Shown: positions 40,901 to 49,499 of the stretch, piece by piece
Position numbering within the stretch: the first letter of the stretch is position 1
Layout: each line of letters starts with the position of its first letter
Assembly: GCA_014529385.2 (NCBI GenBank)
Contig: CM043946.1
Coordinates: 39,501,558 to 39,565,557, forward strand
Direction: 5' to 3'
DNA length: 64,000 bases
Source of the DNA: Adiantum capillus-veneris
Lineage: Eukaryota > Streptophyta > Polypodiopsida > Polypodiales > Pteridaceae
Program-made: the position numbers and the translations under genes
The notes under the pieces: model-generated
Databases searched by the model: none
Told to the model about the DNA's origin: nothing
The model's input: the letters and a program-made list of their open reading frames with translations, nothing else

Positions 40901-43652
40901 GATCCTGATTCCCAAATACAAATCATGATTATTGTAACTTATTAAGCAATCACATCAAGACCACACTGATCTTTTTGCAAATGTCTTGATCTACTAAATC
41001 TAGTCACTGTCAAATTCACATCCTTTCTCACATTCGCCAATGACTGTCCCCAAAAGACCACACACACAAAGCATGCATTCCACAACTTAATCACTTCGTT
41101 CACTCACATCTAGGTATACAGTTCACACTGACCACTCACGTGCAAACAGTCAATCTAGTCACCTCATCTAGTCTAGAACTATTGACACCTAGATCACTGT
41201 CCAAACGTCTCATCCGTTCAGAACTCTTGAATATCCAGTCATCATATCCAAATATAGGTCTTGATGCGATATAATCACATTCTTGGCTCATTTAGCCATC
41301 ACATATAGATCTCACCAATCTCTAGCATACGTCTAGATGCATTAAATTCATCAAATGAATTGGCAAACATAATGCTGCATAGATTTTATCTTTTCAACAT
41401 TTACTCTTAACAATACACATGAAAAAGCACATGTAGAAGAGTTCAATCAAGGAAATTTCCAGTTCAATGTACATTTTTTTTTAAAGTTATTCCGCAAAGT
41501 ATTGTCAGCCTATGAATACCACTAAAATCTCATAAAGAAATTAGAGACTTTAAAGTTTATTCAATCTCGGCAATCTATGGCAAAGGAGTGGAATGGCTCT
41601 CCTCTTGTGCAACACTCGCCGCTCCACATTCAACTCGTTGATTCGAGGTGCACTGAAAGAATAGACACTGATAGATTATAGAACCAAAAGCCTCAAGGTA
41701 CAACACTAATATTGAGGAAAATTTGTGTAGTCCTCCTCCATCCACTTTGCATCCAAAGCCAAAAGGTTTCTACCCTTGGCCAAATTGCCAGTGGACCTAG
41801 CTCACCCTTCTATAATCTATTCGTTTTCTTGTGCCCTAGGACTTGATGGTTGCTACTCTCGCTCCCTATCCATCGGCACGTCATTCTCAATCTTCAAAAC
41901 TCTCTAATGTACCATCAGTTGGTTCCTTTGGGTCTTTCTTTGGACACTTCGCAAAAATGTGCCCATGTTCACCACAGTCATAACACTTGTCCTCTTTGAT
42001 GTACTCAGCACGCTGCTCTTCTATCATTTTGGGGATTTCTTTTGTTTCTTGCCCTTCTTCTCCTTGGAAGACTCCTTCCCCGTGGACTTGGACACTGGCT
42101 CGTCTGTTGAATAAGTCAAGGAGCCCCAATGCATGGAGAATTGCGTCTTTTGCATGTTACATGAGCTTCTGAATACTCTTGGACTTTTGCTTCAAGCAAT
42201 ATCGACAAATCTCTTTTGGTAAGCCGCAGCAAAACTACTCAGTCTATTGTCTACTCCAAAAAAGGGATCTTCCGAAAAGAAGTGAATGGCAAAAAGGTAT
42301 TCCAAAATTGTTGACAATACATAGGTATTCCCTCACATGGTTCCAAGCTGTTTGTGCTCCTCGGTCAACCATGCTAAACTGAATAGTTTCTTGAACTTTA
42401 CCCGCTTTCTTCTTCAGAAGCAAGGTCGATCGCCATGTCTTAGCATTGCTCTTCAGAAAAGATGCCGCCTTTCAAAAAAATTGGAGACTTCATAAAAGTT
42501 ACCCCAAAAGAAAACGGTGTCAAACTAGAGTTTGATGGGAATCCTTGAAGCCTGAAAAAGTGTCAAGCCTAACTGCTTGATCCCATCCTTGACCTCCTTT
42601 TTCTTCTCCTCAAAGTTGTCGTACCGAGTGGCTCTCAAGAGGTGATTATGCTTCTTACCACAAAAGTGTGGGTATCGTTGTCTGAACTGTAGGAAGAGGA
42701 GACAAATAGAGCGCAAAGAAAAAAGCTTACTACAATGAAACTTTAAACAAGAATTCAACTCTAAAGTCATTTACAACAAAAACATCCTAAATAATTCAAT
42801 GCCCATGTAAGGATAGCCTACGGAAGATTTGGTCTTGCACACTTGTGACGTGTTTGCTAAACCTACATTTAAACACATTTGTTAGATTAGTTTTCACATA
42901 AACAATGATACAAGGCATAATTGAGGCATCCGGCTTTGTCTACAAATAGCCTTCGTTATATAGGACACATGTCTCCACTCTCGTGCCGATCAATTGAATC
43001 ATCCAGAAATGTGCACTATTGGACTTGGTGTTTCCGTCTGGAACCTTCTAGGTCGTCAAAAATTCGATGATTTTGGGTGAAGGGCATTCTCAAACCCTTG
43101 AAATTGAAATTACAGAAGTCGAATCCAACACAAGTAATTGTAAAACTAGGATTTACTGCCAACATCAGAATAGTTTCTGTGCTTTGCAGTGGCTGTGGAA
43201 GTGGAAGGGCCAAAGAGATTCCTGAGTAATCGCAAAAACCACACCTCTAAAACAGTTGATAGTAACCCACAAAATGATGTCAAGGGTACCACGTAAAACT
43301 TCAAATTTCAGTGATGTCAATGATGATCATCAACAAAATGAGGGCAATGTTATCAGATTCGATATACATGAAATTAAGGAAACGTGACTGATGTACATCG
43401 TGTGTTGAATCAATTGGCAACCGCGTGGGTGAGACGACCCATTTTAAAGAAGGGCAGGTCAAAAATGGGCGTGATCGAAAAGAGAGAGGGAGAAGGTGGC
43501 TAACCGTTGGGCCCCAGAGAAGAGCGGGTGATCTGTGAGAGCTCCTTGCAGGCATCGATGTTCTTCAAGACTGCTTCGTCCAGGCCGGAGAGATGCTTGT
43601 GGCCCTCCTTGAGCATGGTCTGCACCCCATACGGAGCCAGCTGGAACGGCAT
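20511..43652 (-). CDS. CCT8: CCT8, T-complex chaperonin theta subunit (N-terminal 310 residues; 6 exons, gene continues left of window)
   Basis: Subunit theta of the cytosolic TRiC/CCT double-ring chaperonin, which folds actin, tubulin and other proteins using ATP. Six exons join in frame with GT-AG introns: 43652-43505, 22391-22129, 22048-21902, 21047-20886, 20802-20725 and 20644-20511. The joined protein has the equatorial ATP-site motifs SSLGPNGMNK, NDAATI and GDGAN, then AQQEEIGDGAN, ELLQGAEELIR and GLHPSEII, then the intermediate and start of the apical domain (VNFNIDNVRV, VLKSDAVG, GVDTSATETKGTVL, GEMALHFCERYK). This matches plant CCT8 almost residue by residue as I know the family; other CCT subunits lack this combination. 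Plant CCT8 is about 545 residues, so roughly 57 percent is present. Exon 6 ends in phase 2 at 20511 and I find no next exon in 1-20510. Intron 1 (21.1 kb) and intron 6 (at least 20.5 kb) hold nested retrotransposons. The frame is open throughout, so the gene is probably functional. Confidence 0.95.
20725..20802 (-). CDS. CCT8: CCT8 exon 5
   Basis: Acceptor AAAAAG, then IAVFGAGVDTSATETKGTVL and IKSAEQ. Donor GTATGT at 20724. 78 bp, 26 codons. It is flanked by two short introns (83 and 80 bp), which contrasts with the two giant introns of the same gene. Confidence 0.94.
20886..21047 (-). CDS. CCT8: CCT8 exon 4
   Basis: Acceptor TTTCAG, then ACIQVCPSNPVNFNIDNVRV, the ILGGG turn and GMVLKSDAVGTIKHVKKAK. 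Donor GTAAAA at 20885. 162 bp, 54 codons. The VNFNIDNVRV and VLKSDAVG stretches are strongly conserved in plant CCT8. Confidence 0.94.
21359..21537. repeat. 90-bp tandem duplication in CCT8 intron 3
   Basis: A unit beginning GATAACCATCTCCATAACTA occurs at 21359 and 21449 with about one difference (CTCTGCCA against CTCTACCA), so the duplication is recent. It lies mid-intron, away from splice sites. Confidence 0.95.
21902..22048 (-). CDS. CCT8: CCT8 exon 3
   Basis: Acceptor CTGACCAG, then VIELLEKIVEPGSDKMDVRN and on through SKQWGQEG to LIAD. Donor GTAAGC at 21901. 147 bp, 49 whole codons, phase 0 on both sides. It covers the equatorial-to-intermediate domain passage. Confidence 0.93.
22129..22391 (-). 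CDS. CCT8: CCT8 exon 2
   Basis: Acceptor TTGGCAG at 22392-22398; the first two bases complete the Gly codon begun in exon 1, followed by MNKMVINHLDKLFVTNDAAT. The exon carries the nucleotide-site signatures NDAATI and GDGAN and the helix GAEELIRLGLHPSEII. It ends after an AAA codon at 22129 with donor GTGAGT. 263 bp, phase 1 to phase 0. Confidence 0.95.
22829..24338 (-). repeat. B 3' LTR
   Basis: On the plus strand it runs from TGTCACAAACGGGAGCGC to CCAATTTAGCAACA. It contains a GA microsatellite (about 22926-22962), a GGGGACC..GGTCCCC hairpin (about 22978-23003), AC-repeat tracts near 23254 and a T-rich run at 23494-23518. Confidence 0.9.
26240..26710 (-). pseudogene. B gag remnant
   Basis: The minus strand reads PVKFDTFDGWEDVPKATAFI, then after a stop YEVAFANDNF, KVRHVTKHLKGIASTWWYTK and TWIQFKAEFSDKFFP, which is a Ty3/gypsy-type gag core. 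It would be the structural protein of the particle. Stops and frame changes interrupt it. The rest of the B interior, 24339-26239, has only short open stretches and no domain I recognise. Confidence 0.7.
26902..26913 (-). other. Primer-binding site of B
   Basis: GCTCTGATACCA on the plus strand, one base from the LTR. Complement of the initiator Met-tRNA 3' end. Confidence 0.92.
26915..28415 (-). repeat. B 5' LTR
   Basis: Nearly the same sequence as 22829-24338. The differences include a shorter GA repeat (about 27012-27030) and a 15-bp extra stretch near 27264. They suggest an insertion that is not brand new but not ancient. Confidence 0.9.
28480..28855 (+). pseudogene. V: copia-type gag fragment, left part
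   Basis: Contains TFEAWQQMERLLG, then MFQEGEDVSSLVNRLHSIKL and, in another frame, EEDEKIVVLLES, a Ty1/copia gag pattern on the plus strand. It breaks at 28855 where W begins and resumes at 40078. 28416-28479 is unassigned intron sequence. Confidence 0.7.
28856..31557 (-). repeat. W 3' LTR, interrupted by a solo Z LTR
   Basis: The parts 28856-29069 and 30612-31557 together match 38922-40077. The start has lost the expected TG (it reads GTTAAGGTGCAGCGG against TGTAAGGTACAGCGG in the other LTR). 30840-31080 is full of short AAAACGCT / GATGCTG repeats. Confidence 0.88.
29070..30611 (+). repeat. Solo family-Z LTR (1,542 bp) in the W LTR
   Basis: Starts TGTCACCAGG and ends GGCCGGTTATA. The 5-bp AAAAC flanks it on both sides (29065-29069 and 30612-30616), and the intact W LTR at 39120-39130 lacks the insertion. 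Shared blocks with 12082-13528 include GAGCATCTCCTAAAA-like sequence near 29446 and the AAATACCGAAAGGGGCGCC core at about 30441-30459. A solo LTR arises by recombination between the two LTRs of a full element. Confidence 0.88.
32305..32663 (-). pseudogene. W gag, C-terminal part
   Basis: Begins directly after the copia insertion site with DRETKARMQEMLRLFSQ, hits a stop (TAG, 32581-32583), then continues EKGTLLVSSSPKHDTQDLHD with an Asp/His/Glu-rich tail (DLNDNDDLHDQDVISHTHDE). The first residues continue the 11-residue coiled-coil repeat of the N-terminal part at 38074-38410. Confidence 0.75.
32664..32890 (-). repeat. Copia LTR a (extra, outer)
   Basis: 227 bp, TGTTGGAATTAGGG to ATGGTAACA. 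One visible difference from LTR c and three from the adjacent LTR b. Only AA separates it from b. Confidence 0.95.
32893..33119 (-). repeat. Copia LTR b (3' LTR next to the body)
   Basis: 227 bp. It is followed on the plus strand by AATCCCCCTTGG, which is the complement of the polypurine tract CCAAGGGGGATT. It carries three private changes relative to a and c. Confidence 0.95.
33195..34874 (-). pseudogene. Copia reverse transcriptase and RNase H (559 residues, open)
   Basis: Residue numbers are from 34874. The RT has WIAAMKSEYDEL (61-72), GTKWVYKLKRKPDGEIDRHK (91-110), the first catalytic Asp in HQSDIVTAFLNG (D157), ALYGLKQSPRAW (194-205) and YVDDLL (242-247). RNase H has SDSDWAG (407-413), CEAEY (448-452), YTDSQSA (483-489) and HARTKHIEVHYHYVRE (499-514), ending NLADLFTKAL. 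All catalytic acids I can identify are present and the domain is open to its natural stop, so it is the best preserved enzyme in the window, though out of frame with integrase. Confidence 0.93.
34679..36481 (-). pseudogene. Copia protease and integrase
   Basis: Residue numbers are from the frame start at 36481. The protease has WYFDSGATKHIT (D37, S38, G39). The GAG-pre-integrase and zinc domain has LWHARFGHLN (H175, H180) and CEGCILGK (C209, C212). The integrase core has VHSDVCGPM (D240), CSNRGEEY, where position 303 is Asn instead of the expected Asp (codon at 35573-35575), and NGVAERKN (E339). The 303-339 spacing is the normal D35E. The Asn would be expected to abolish strand transfer. A second frame break near 34870 separates it from RT. 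Confidence 0.92.
36336..37478 (-). pseudogene. Copia gag
   Basis: Nucleocapsid/particle protein. The start is the ATG at 37478 (MADNNNTDVFKMFAAEDRLD); an upstream in-frame ATG at 37538 looks like leader. Copia gag features follow in order: GDNYPMWAYMMQHVL, KSAKQAWDILAGLYASRNEA, LLRKELESKIMHEEDDMDTF and DALPDSYQTFASTW. Near the C-terminus is a CCHC zinc knuckle, CHYCKANDHLIKSC. The frame then runs through AEWAFSAECTYNPAVRD and diverges from the protease by one base near 36385. Copia elements normally encode one continuous gag-pol, so this is probably a small indel. Confidence 0.9.
37828..37839 (-). other. Primer-binding site of copia
   Basis: GCTCTGATACCA on the plus strand, the Met-tRNA site, two bases from LTR c. 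Confidence 0.92.
37842..38068 (-). repeat. Copia LTR c (5' LTR)
   Basis: 227 bp. It lies two bases from the primer-binding site (37828-37839). One difference from LTR a (CCGACGG against CCGGCGG). Confidence 0.95.
38074..38410 (-). pseudogene. W gag, N-terminal part with 11-residue coiled-coil repeats
   Basis: Starts MVVTRRGMDTSLGGDEHERG at 38410 and leads into about five charged 11-residue units, each shaped like DYEERRAAIDS or KFDRENKARQV. A hendecad pattern of this kind predicts a long coiled coil, plausibly for self-assembly of the particle protein. The copia element cuts the sixth unit; the remainder resumes at 32663. The frame on both sides of the insertion is compatible once one AAATT copy is discounted. 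No zinc knuckle is visible. Confidence 0.75.
38909..38920 (-). other. Primer-binding site of W (variant)
   Basis: GCACTGATACCA on the plus strand: the usual Met-tRNA site with one change (A to T in the AGAGC portion, giving AGTGC), one base from the LTR. Confidence 0.8.
38922..40077 (-). repeat. W 5' LTR (1,156 bp)
   Basis: Plus-strand limits TGTAAGGTACAGCGG and GTCACGTGACA. It differs from the other W LTR by scattered substitutions and a 10-bp GCTGAAAACA insertion near 39411. It contains the repeated AAAACGCT block at about 39430-39595. Confidence 0.9.
40078..40249 (+). pseudogene. V: copia-type gag fragment, right part
   Basis: Continues the gag after W: KDFGQPFTTIKKKEPIPQLE and DVINSLQQGEEDPQGQKK, which is where copia gag proteins carry an LEDVV-type helix before a basic stretch. 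The reading is compatible with the left part at 28855. AAAAG (28851-28855) and ACAAG (40078-40082) are candidate target-site duplications of W with one mismatch. The fragment ends where the U LTR starts. Confidence 0.7.
40250..42775 (-). mobile_element. Family-U chromovirus remnant: 3' LTR, chromodomain tail, gag piece
   Basis: The LTR at 40250-40743 (494 bp; minus-strand start TGTCACAAAATCC, end CTTGTTACA) is preceded on the minus strand by the PPT TTTTAAGAGGGGGTA (40744-40759). It shares the GGGGC..TATGGTATCTCTTT core with the X and Z LTRs. A non-coding stretch (40760-41690) follows. Then comes DAKWMEEDYTNF (about 41720-41760, chromodomain end) and a gag C-terminus, so most of pol has been deleted. 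Confidence 0.72.
41887..42640 (-). pseudogene. U gag C-terminal part with zinc knuckle
   Basis: The reading at 41887-42129 contains CYDCGEHGHIFAKCP, a CX2CX4HX4C knuckle that binds RNA, preceded by an EEQRAEYIKEDK charged stretch. Further upstream pieces in other frames (RYDNFEEKKKEVKDGIKQLG at about 42550) belong to the same gag. Several frameshifts. 42776-43504 next to exon 1 is unassigned intron. Confidence 0.72.
43505..43652 (-). CDS. CCT8: CCT8 exon 1 (start codon and first ATP-site motif)
   Basis: The start is the ATG at 43652-43650, giving MPFQLAPYGVQTMLKEG, which aligns with the family N-terminus; an in-frame ATG further upstream gives an unrelated extension. The exon ends in the middle of the LGPNG motif: one base of the Gly codon, then the donor GTTAGC at 43504. 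Length 148 bp, ending in phase 1. The exon lies 21 kb away from the rest of the gene. A TTGCAG at about 43695 could be the acceptor of a 5'-UTR intron, but this is only a possibility. Confidence 0.95.
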
Positions 43653-44430
43653 CGGGTGCAACTGTGGAGTAGAAGCTTGCGCAAATGTCCTTCCTGCAAG
43701 GAGTGAACCACCAAGAAATCGCGCGCACAAACGATCAGTGCTACTGTTTTGGAGGGAACATATGTTTCTTCTTAGGTTTGGTTCTAAGGATATGAAGGTT
43801 TAGCGTTCGTGCCTAATAAGTTTTTTGTGGGTACGTTAGATGACTAAACATTTGTTGTTGGGCACCTCTTCTTTTGTTCATTGTGGTGTTGAAGTGCATT
43901 TGTTGGTAACTTGAACCACACATGCTTGGTTAATAAACTTACACCTTTCATAGCGATAAACTCAACTTTTAAAACTTGACATTTTGAAACTTAAAACTGG
44001 ATCGCCAAAACTTGTAGCATATGAAGACTTTGTTTTTTATCAGCATCGGGCTCCTATATATGGATGAGAAAAAAGAACAATTTCTTAAGGTGTAGACTAA
44101 GCTCTTAATAAAACAGTATGAGGGTATTCAAATAAAAAATTTGGGATTAGCTATTAAACAACAAATTTTCATAAAATCTACAAAACTTGGTATTATGAAA
44201 CCTTTGTAACAAAGGACATAAAATTCAATACATCATGCATAGCTTTGACAAAATATATCATGCATAACTTAAACAATATAAATATGCAAGCATTATATAG
44301 CAAATTCCAACACAATCTTCAAAAAATGATATGTGTGATATCAATTGCCAAGGACATCAAAGACACAACACAATATTTGTAAAAAATTGTTAAGCCATAT
44401 GCATATGTTATGAGGGGGAGAGAGAGAGAG
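43653..44430 (-). promoter_or_regulatory. CCT8 upstream region (presumed 5' UTR and promoter)
   Basis: Sequence directly upstream of the CCT8 start. No recognised coding feature or clear TATA element at a typical distance is seen. It is bounded on the far side by the decayed T element, whose left LTR lies near 44440, so the unique upstream region is under about 0.8 kb. The function is inferred from position only. Confidence 0.4.
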
Positions 44431-44990
44431 AGATGAAGGAATGAGTCGAGGATTTTGAACCAGTTTATGAACCTGAATCTCTAATTCCAGTTGTCTCGGT
44501 TTATGTTGTTTGGAGTCTTTCATTTTAGTTTGATTGTTTGTCATACTTTTTCCTATGGTCTTCTGAAGTTTGATTCTATTCATCTAATCTAATCTAACTC
44601 TAGAATTCTAACCCTAGATTAGTTGTTGTGATCAACTTGTTCCATTTTGGCAATCATGGTAGTGAGCTAAAGCTCTTGACCATATTAGCACAATAGATGA
44701 GGAATCAGAGTAGGGATCTGATGAACAACCACACTCTCATAATGAAGAAACTGATGCCAATTTAAGGAGAAGAGGGGGTGAGGAGCATCAAGCCTCTCAA
44801 CACTCCGCACATTCAAGATGATGGCATTCAAAGAGAGTTGAGAGATGCTCTCATTCACAAGGATCTCAAATTTCAAATGGGGGCAAAGTGGAAGTACATA
44901 CTAATGTCACTGATGCCAGCAAGCATAGTAAACGAGCGAGATCACACACAAAAGCTGGTTGAGGAAAAGAGCCTCACATAGTTATAGAGA

Positions 44991-45790
44991 TTGATGCTGA
45001 CTACAATGAGAGATGGGAAGCAGACGCAAACCATCATAGCAAGCACAAACAACAAAAGAGGAAACCAGATTACAATGATAAATCTAGACACCGGGAAAAG
45101 GAATCAGATCGTCACAAATTCAAACATGGGGAACGGTATTGCATTTTCCACTTTCAAAGGCAGTAGAAAGGATGATCTAGACATCCATATACAAGCCTTT
45201 GAGCAATATACTGATGTGAAGGACATCAATGAAGATGAGTCGATAGAGTATTTTCCACAAACTTTGAAGGACACAACAAGGAAATGGTACTTCCATTATC
45301 CAGCCTGGAATATTTTCCACAAACTCTCAAGGACACATCAAGAAAATGGTACTACCATTACGCAACTTGTAGTATTTCTTGCCAACTTTGAAGGACAAAA
45401 CAAGGAAATGGTACTACCATTACCCAACCTGCAAGCTCAAAACTTATAGTAAGTTGAAGAAGGCTTTCTTGTTGGAGTATGGTGAAAACTGCGAGGATGA
45501 GGATATCCTTTATGAATTGGTTATGTAGAGAAAATCAAGGAATTGACTAAGAAGTTAAATGAGACACCATTAAAAAACGCATGCATACATGGGTTTTGAG
45601 TGGGTTCAGAAGCAAGAAATTAAGAGAACATGCAGTACCAGCACCAACTTGGAAGTTTAATTATCTAGTGCAAAGAGCTTTGATAGAGCAACAAGCTAAG
45701 AAAGAGAAGGGTCGAAAACAGAAAGAGAGTTCTAGTTCCAATGAATCATCTATTGAAGGATCGTCAACCGGCTCCAACTCTTTATATATA
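44991..45790 (+). pseudogene. T gag
   Basis: Reads GIAFSTFKGSRKDDLDIHIQ, AFEQYTDVKDINEDESIEYF and TTRKWYFHYP, a gag core with its W..WY-type segment. A 62-bp segment is repeated three times from 45249 and shifts the frame. Further on, KLREHAVPAPTWKFNYLVQR continues the gag. A CTCGKYEHFTAQCP zinc knuckle (about 46202-46244) marks the nucleocapsid end. Confidence 0.72.
45249..45434 (+). repeat. 62-bp triplication in T gag
   Basis: Units begin at 45249, 45311 and 45373 (TATTTTCCACAAACT / TATTTCTTGCCAACT, then GAAGGACA..AAGAAAATGGTACT). The third unit is the most diverged at its start. 62 is not a multiple of three, so each copy moves the reading frame. Confidence 0.85.
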
Positions 45791-47172
45791 TGATTCAAAA
45801 GTCACATCCAAGAGCATGAAGAAGGGAGCCTGAACTAAAAAGATTGAGGTTCTATCCAAGCAACATACTAGAAAATTAAGTAGGAAAAGTAGAGACCTAG
45901 TGTATGAAGTGCAAGTCTAAGAAGCATAGTTGTGATGAATGTTGACAATGCACTTATTGAAAAGCTTTTGGGAATTTATGGAATAATTGCAAAATCAGAA
46001 TGCATTGTTTAATGGAAGGAAAAGATGTTTCCATGATAGCCCTCACAAATCCGGAACCAGTCAAGCAAGAGATGCAAGCTGAGGATGTCGAAAATGGAGC
46101 CAATACTAACAACATGACTGGAAGAGGACTCTATCAAAATTGCTATGTTACTTGTAGAGGTAGAGGTAGAGCCGACTTTACTAGAAGTAATTTCAATTGT
46201 TGCACCTGTGGAAAATACGAACACTTTACAGCACAATGTCCAAATAATCTAAAAGCTAAAGTGTCAAAGGGAAAGGTGGCAGAGCTAGCTTCAATGTGTG
46301 TGACCATTAGGAGCACCGATGTTGTCATCGATAAATTACCAGTTGAGCCATCCATTTAAATGAAGCAGAGCAAAGAGGCTCCAAGTGAGAGAAATGGAGA
46401 GCTATCTAGAAGGCCAGGGGAAAGGCCAAAGGAGTGGATGAGTGGTAGGAGCAGAGGACGGTGGCAATTGAGATCGCTCAGGATGTGGAGAGAAGAAAGC
46501 TAGAGAGGCCAGAATGCTCAGAGGCCAAAACCATTCAAAGGCTTTTGCCGAAAGCTTCGATGGCTTTAGAAAGCTTTTGAATCTAGTAAGGAAAGCGATG
46601 AAGTAGAAACTGAGAAACCAACAAAAGGCTCGGAGAAGCATCTTGAGAAAGAGGTATAGCAAGTCAAAGTGGACTCCACCAAAGCTAATAAATAGAATCT
46701 AGAGACAAAGAATGTCCGACAACAAAAATATGAATCTCCACAAAAGGATCCATCAGCTAAGAGATGCAGGAGGCCAATAGAGGCATGGCATGATGAAGAC
46801 AATTTTCCAAGGGGGAGGTTGTTCAATTCAGATAGCAGTTTTGGATATGAACAAGATGAGATATATGCCAAAATATGTGAGAGATTCCAAAAGCTGACTA
46901 TTGAGCTCAATGACATCAGAGGGGCGTTACCTTGAAGTTTGCAAATTCATCAGAAGGCAAAGGAAGAGAGAATCATATGCAATGGCGATTGAACTATATG
47001 AAATTAAAGGTAACGAAGTACTAGTCATTCACATAAGCTACAAGGTCAAAAAACGGTGGGAACCACTATTAGGTGTTCTTCTCAATGGAGTGCTAGAGTC
47101 AATAATCTAGGGGAGCATGTCAAGCAGAGACCAACAATTCAAGAGATATAACTTGCTCCTTTCATAATCACG

Positions 47173-47379
47173 ATGACAAACCAAAGGATTGTCCAATCCA
47201 ATGCTCTGATTGAGAACCTTAAGATTAGAGTTGGATCAAAAAAGTTTAGTTTTTTGGCTATGGATGTCCCAGGTGCATATAACATGCTCTTAGGAAGGCC
47301 ATGGCTAAGAACTGTAGGAGCCATATATGATTATGCAAGCCAAAGGCTGACCATACAAGAAACAAATAAAAGAATCTAG
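47173..47379 (+). pseudogene. T protease C-terminal part
   Basis: MDVPGAYNMLLGRPWLRTVG then AIYDYASQRLTI is the second half of a plant gypsy retropepsin, with the conserved LLGRPWL strand. The catalytic Asp region lies upstream in broken sequence. Confidence 0.75.
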
Positions 47380-48239
47380 TTCAAAACCAATAACACCAGA
47401 AGCTGGAGAAGAGCAATGCGCCGAGAGAAGTTATGCAAGAAGTATGGGACCAAAAAGATAGAATGGATGTTAGAATCAATGAATATATTTCCCATAGCTG
47501 AAATAGACCTCAATGCAGTTCTTTTGAATAAATAGAAGGCAGAACACAACACTTTGATAACTTTACTAATTCAAACTAAGGAGAAAAACCACTTAATCTA
47601 GACGGAAGGCTTTCAGGAATTGGTGAAAACCAAACAACATAAAAAACCATACCAAATGGAGAGGACACACGAAACAAGTAGTAGAATACACATGTACTTG
47701 AATGCACTAGGGTACCAATTGGTGAAGATGAGGATTCAACTGGTACAAATAACCATTACAATGAGTATGTAGCAAGTATACGCACAAAGAAATAACTAAC
47801 CAAATGGAAAGAGGATGGAATGTTGAACTGGTAATTACCAGATGATCATAAAATAGAATAATGGAATTTAAATTTGGAGTCAGATCCTAAGGCAATGAAG
47901 ATCAATAATCATTTGAAACCAAAGATCAAAACAAATGCCAATCATCTATTTTAGAAAAATTGGGATTTATTTGCTTGGGATCAAACAATCCTAAAAGGTT
48001 TTAATAATTGTTTGAAATCAGAGATCAAACAAAAAGACAAGCAACTATTTCAAAAATATCCGGATGTATTTGCTTGGCAATATGCGGATCTAAAAGTTGT
48101 CAACCCAGAAGTATGCCAACATCAGATACCACTAAAACCAAATGCATGGCCAATATAATTCTACAGGTATATAATGAATCCAAATTATGCAAAGAAGGTT
48201 AAGGAAGAAATTGACAATCTATTAAAGGCAAGGAAGTAG

Positions 48240-49100
48240 CAAGTGACTGGTTATTTGCCTTAGTGGTAAGTCTAAAGAAGAATGGAAAACTTAGGATATG
48301 TGTGGAGAGTGTGTGGACTACAGAAAAATGAATGCTAAAACAATAAACGACACATTCTCGCTACAAATTACAAACATGCTGTTGGATGAGGTAGCTGGAT
48401 ATGAAATGTACATTTTTATGGATGGGTACAATGGGTATAATCAATTGAAGTCAACACAATAAGATAGAGCAAAAACAACATTCATTACTGAATGAGGTGG
48501 TTTTATGTATCTAGTCATGCCATTCGTTCTATGTAATGCTCCTAGAACCTTTCGACAATGTATGATGGAGATCTTCAATGAGTTCTTGCATTAGTTTCTA
48601 CTAATTTTTATGGATGACTTCACAATCTTCTCATCAAAAAACATGAATCTCCTATTTCTAGAGATGGTATTCAAAAGATGTAGAGAAGAGGATCTGTATA
48701 AATCCCTTTAAATTAGTATTCATGGTTTGGAAGGAGCAACTACTTGGACATATTGTGTCCAAAAATGGCATTGAGATGGTTGAAGACAAGATTCTAAGTG
48801 TGCAGTAGGCCAGAGCACCAACGAATGTATTTGGAATGAGTTCATTTCTAGGGTACAAGAGTATTCAACAGCAGAAAGAGATGCAAAGCAAGGGTATTCA
48901 ACAACAGAGATGCAAAGCAGGGGTATTCAACAACACAAAGAGAAGCACTAGGAATGGCATTTAGTGCCACAAAGTTAATAATTTATTTGTCAAAAAAGCC
49001 ATTTCATTTCTATGTTTGTCATTAGGCTTTACTTTATTTGATTAATAAGATTGTAATCCAAGGAAGGTTGATCAAATGGATGATGTTTCTCCTAGAATTT
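48240..49100 (+). pseudogene. T reverse transcriptase and RNase H, broken
   Basis: Pieces in several frames: NGKLRICVE, DYRKMNAKTIND, MYIFMDGYNGYNQ (first catalytic Asp), TTFITE, MPFVLCNAPRTFRQCMM and FMDDFTIFSS (DD pair). RNase H gives QREALGMAF, FHFYVCH, ALLYLINKIVIQGRLIKW and LLEFDFKI. A three-unit repeat of GTATTCAACAACAGAGATGC-type sequence (about 48861-48950) multiplies the STTEREA motif of RNase H. Confidence 0.75.
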
Positions 49101-49499
49101 GATTTCAAAATCTTCCATAAGCTTTGGAAAGACTCACTGCGTGGTGCATATTTCCTGTACAAGAGTACAAAACATTGACATCCTTGAGGGATAAACTAGT
49201 AGATGTTGAATTACTTTAGACGATGATAACTGAGGAACCAGATCCAAAGTAATGGGACGTGTATGATTTCTTGCAGTATGTGAAAGAGTGGTCTGAGTCG
49301 AATAAGAAGATGTTCATAATTAGAAGTTTGAAATTTACTATCAAAGCTAGGTCTTTATTTAGACTTAGCATCGATGGAGTGTCGAGAGATGTGTACCTAT
49401 GCAAGCAAGGATGCAAGTAATCACCAAGGCACACACTGGCACTTCTAGAGGACATTTTACTACTGATGTAAGAAAATTTTGCAAGTGGAATTATGGTGG

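Larger units (their letters stand above)
22392..43504 (-). other. CCT8 intron 1 (21,113 bp) filled with nested retrotransposons
   Basis: The donor GTTAGC at 43504 and acceptor TTGGCAG at 22392 join a split Gly codon in a conserved motif, so the ends are well fixed. The intron contains, left to right, the B element, the V copia gag fragment split by W, the copia element inside W, a solo Z LTR inside the left W LTR, and the U remnant. B, W, U and the copia element all read on the minus strand, the same sense as CCT8. Unique sequence is left at 22392-22828 and 42776-43504, where I see no further features. Confidence 0.9.
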
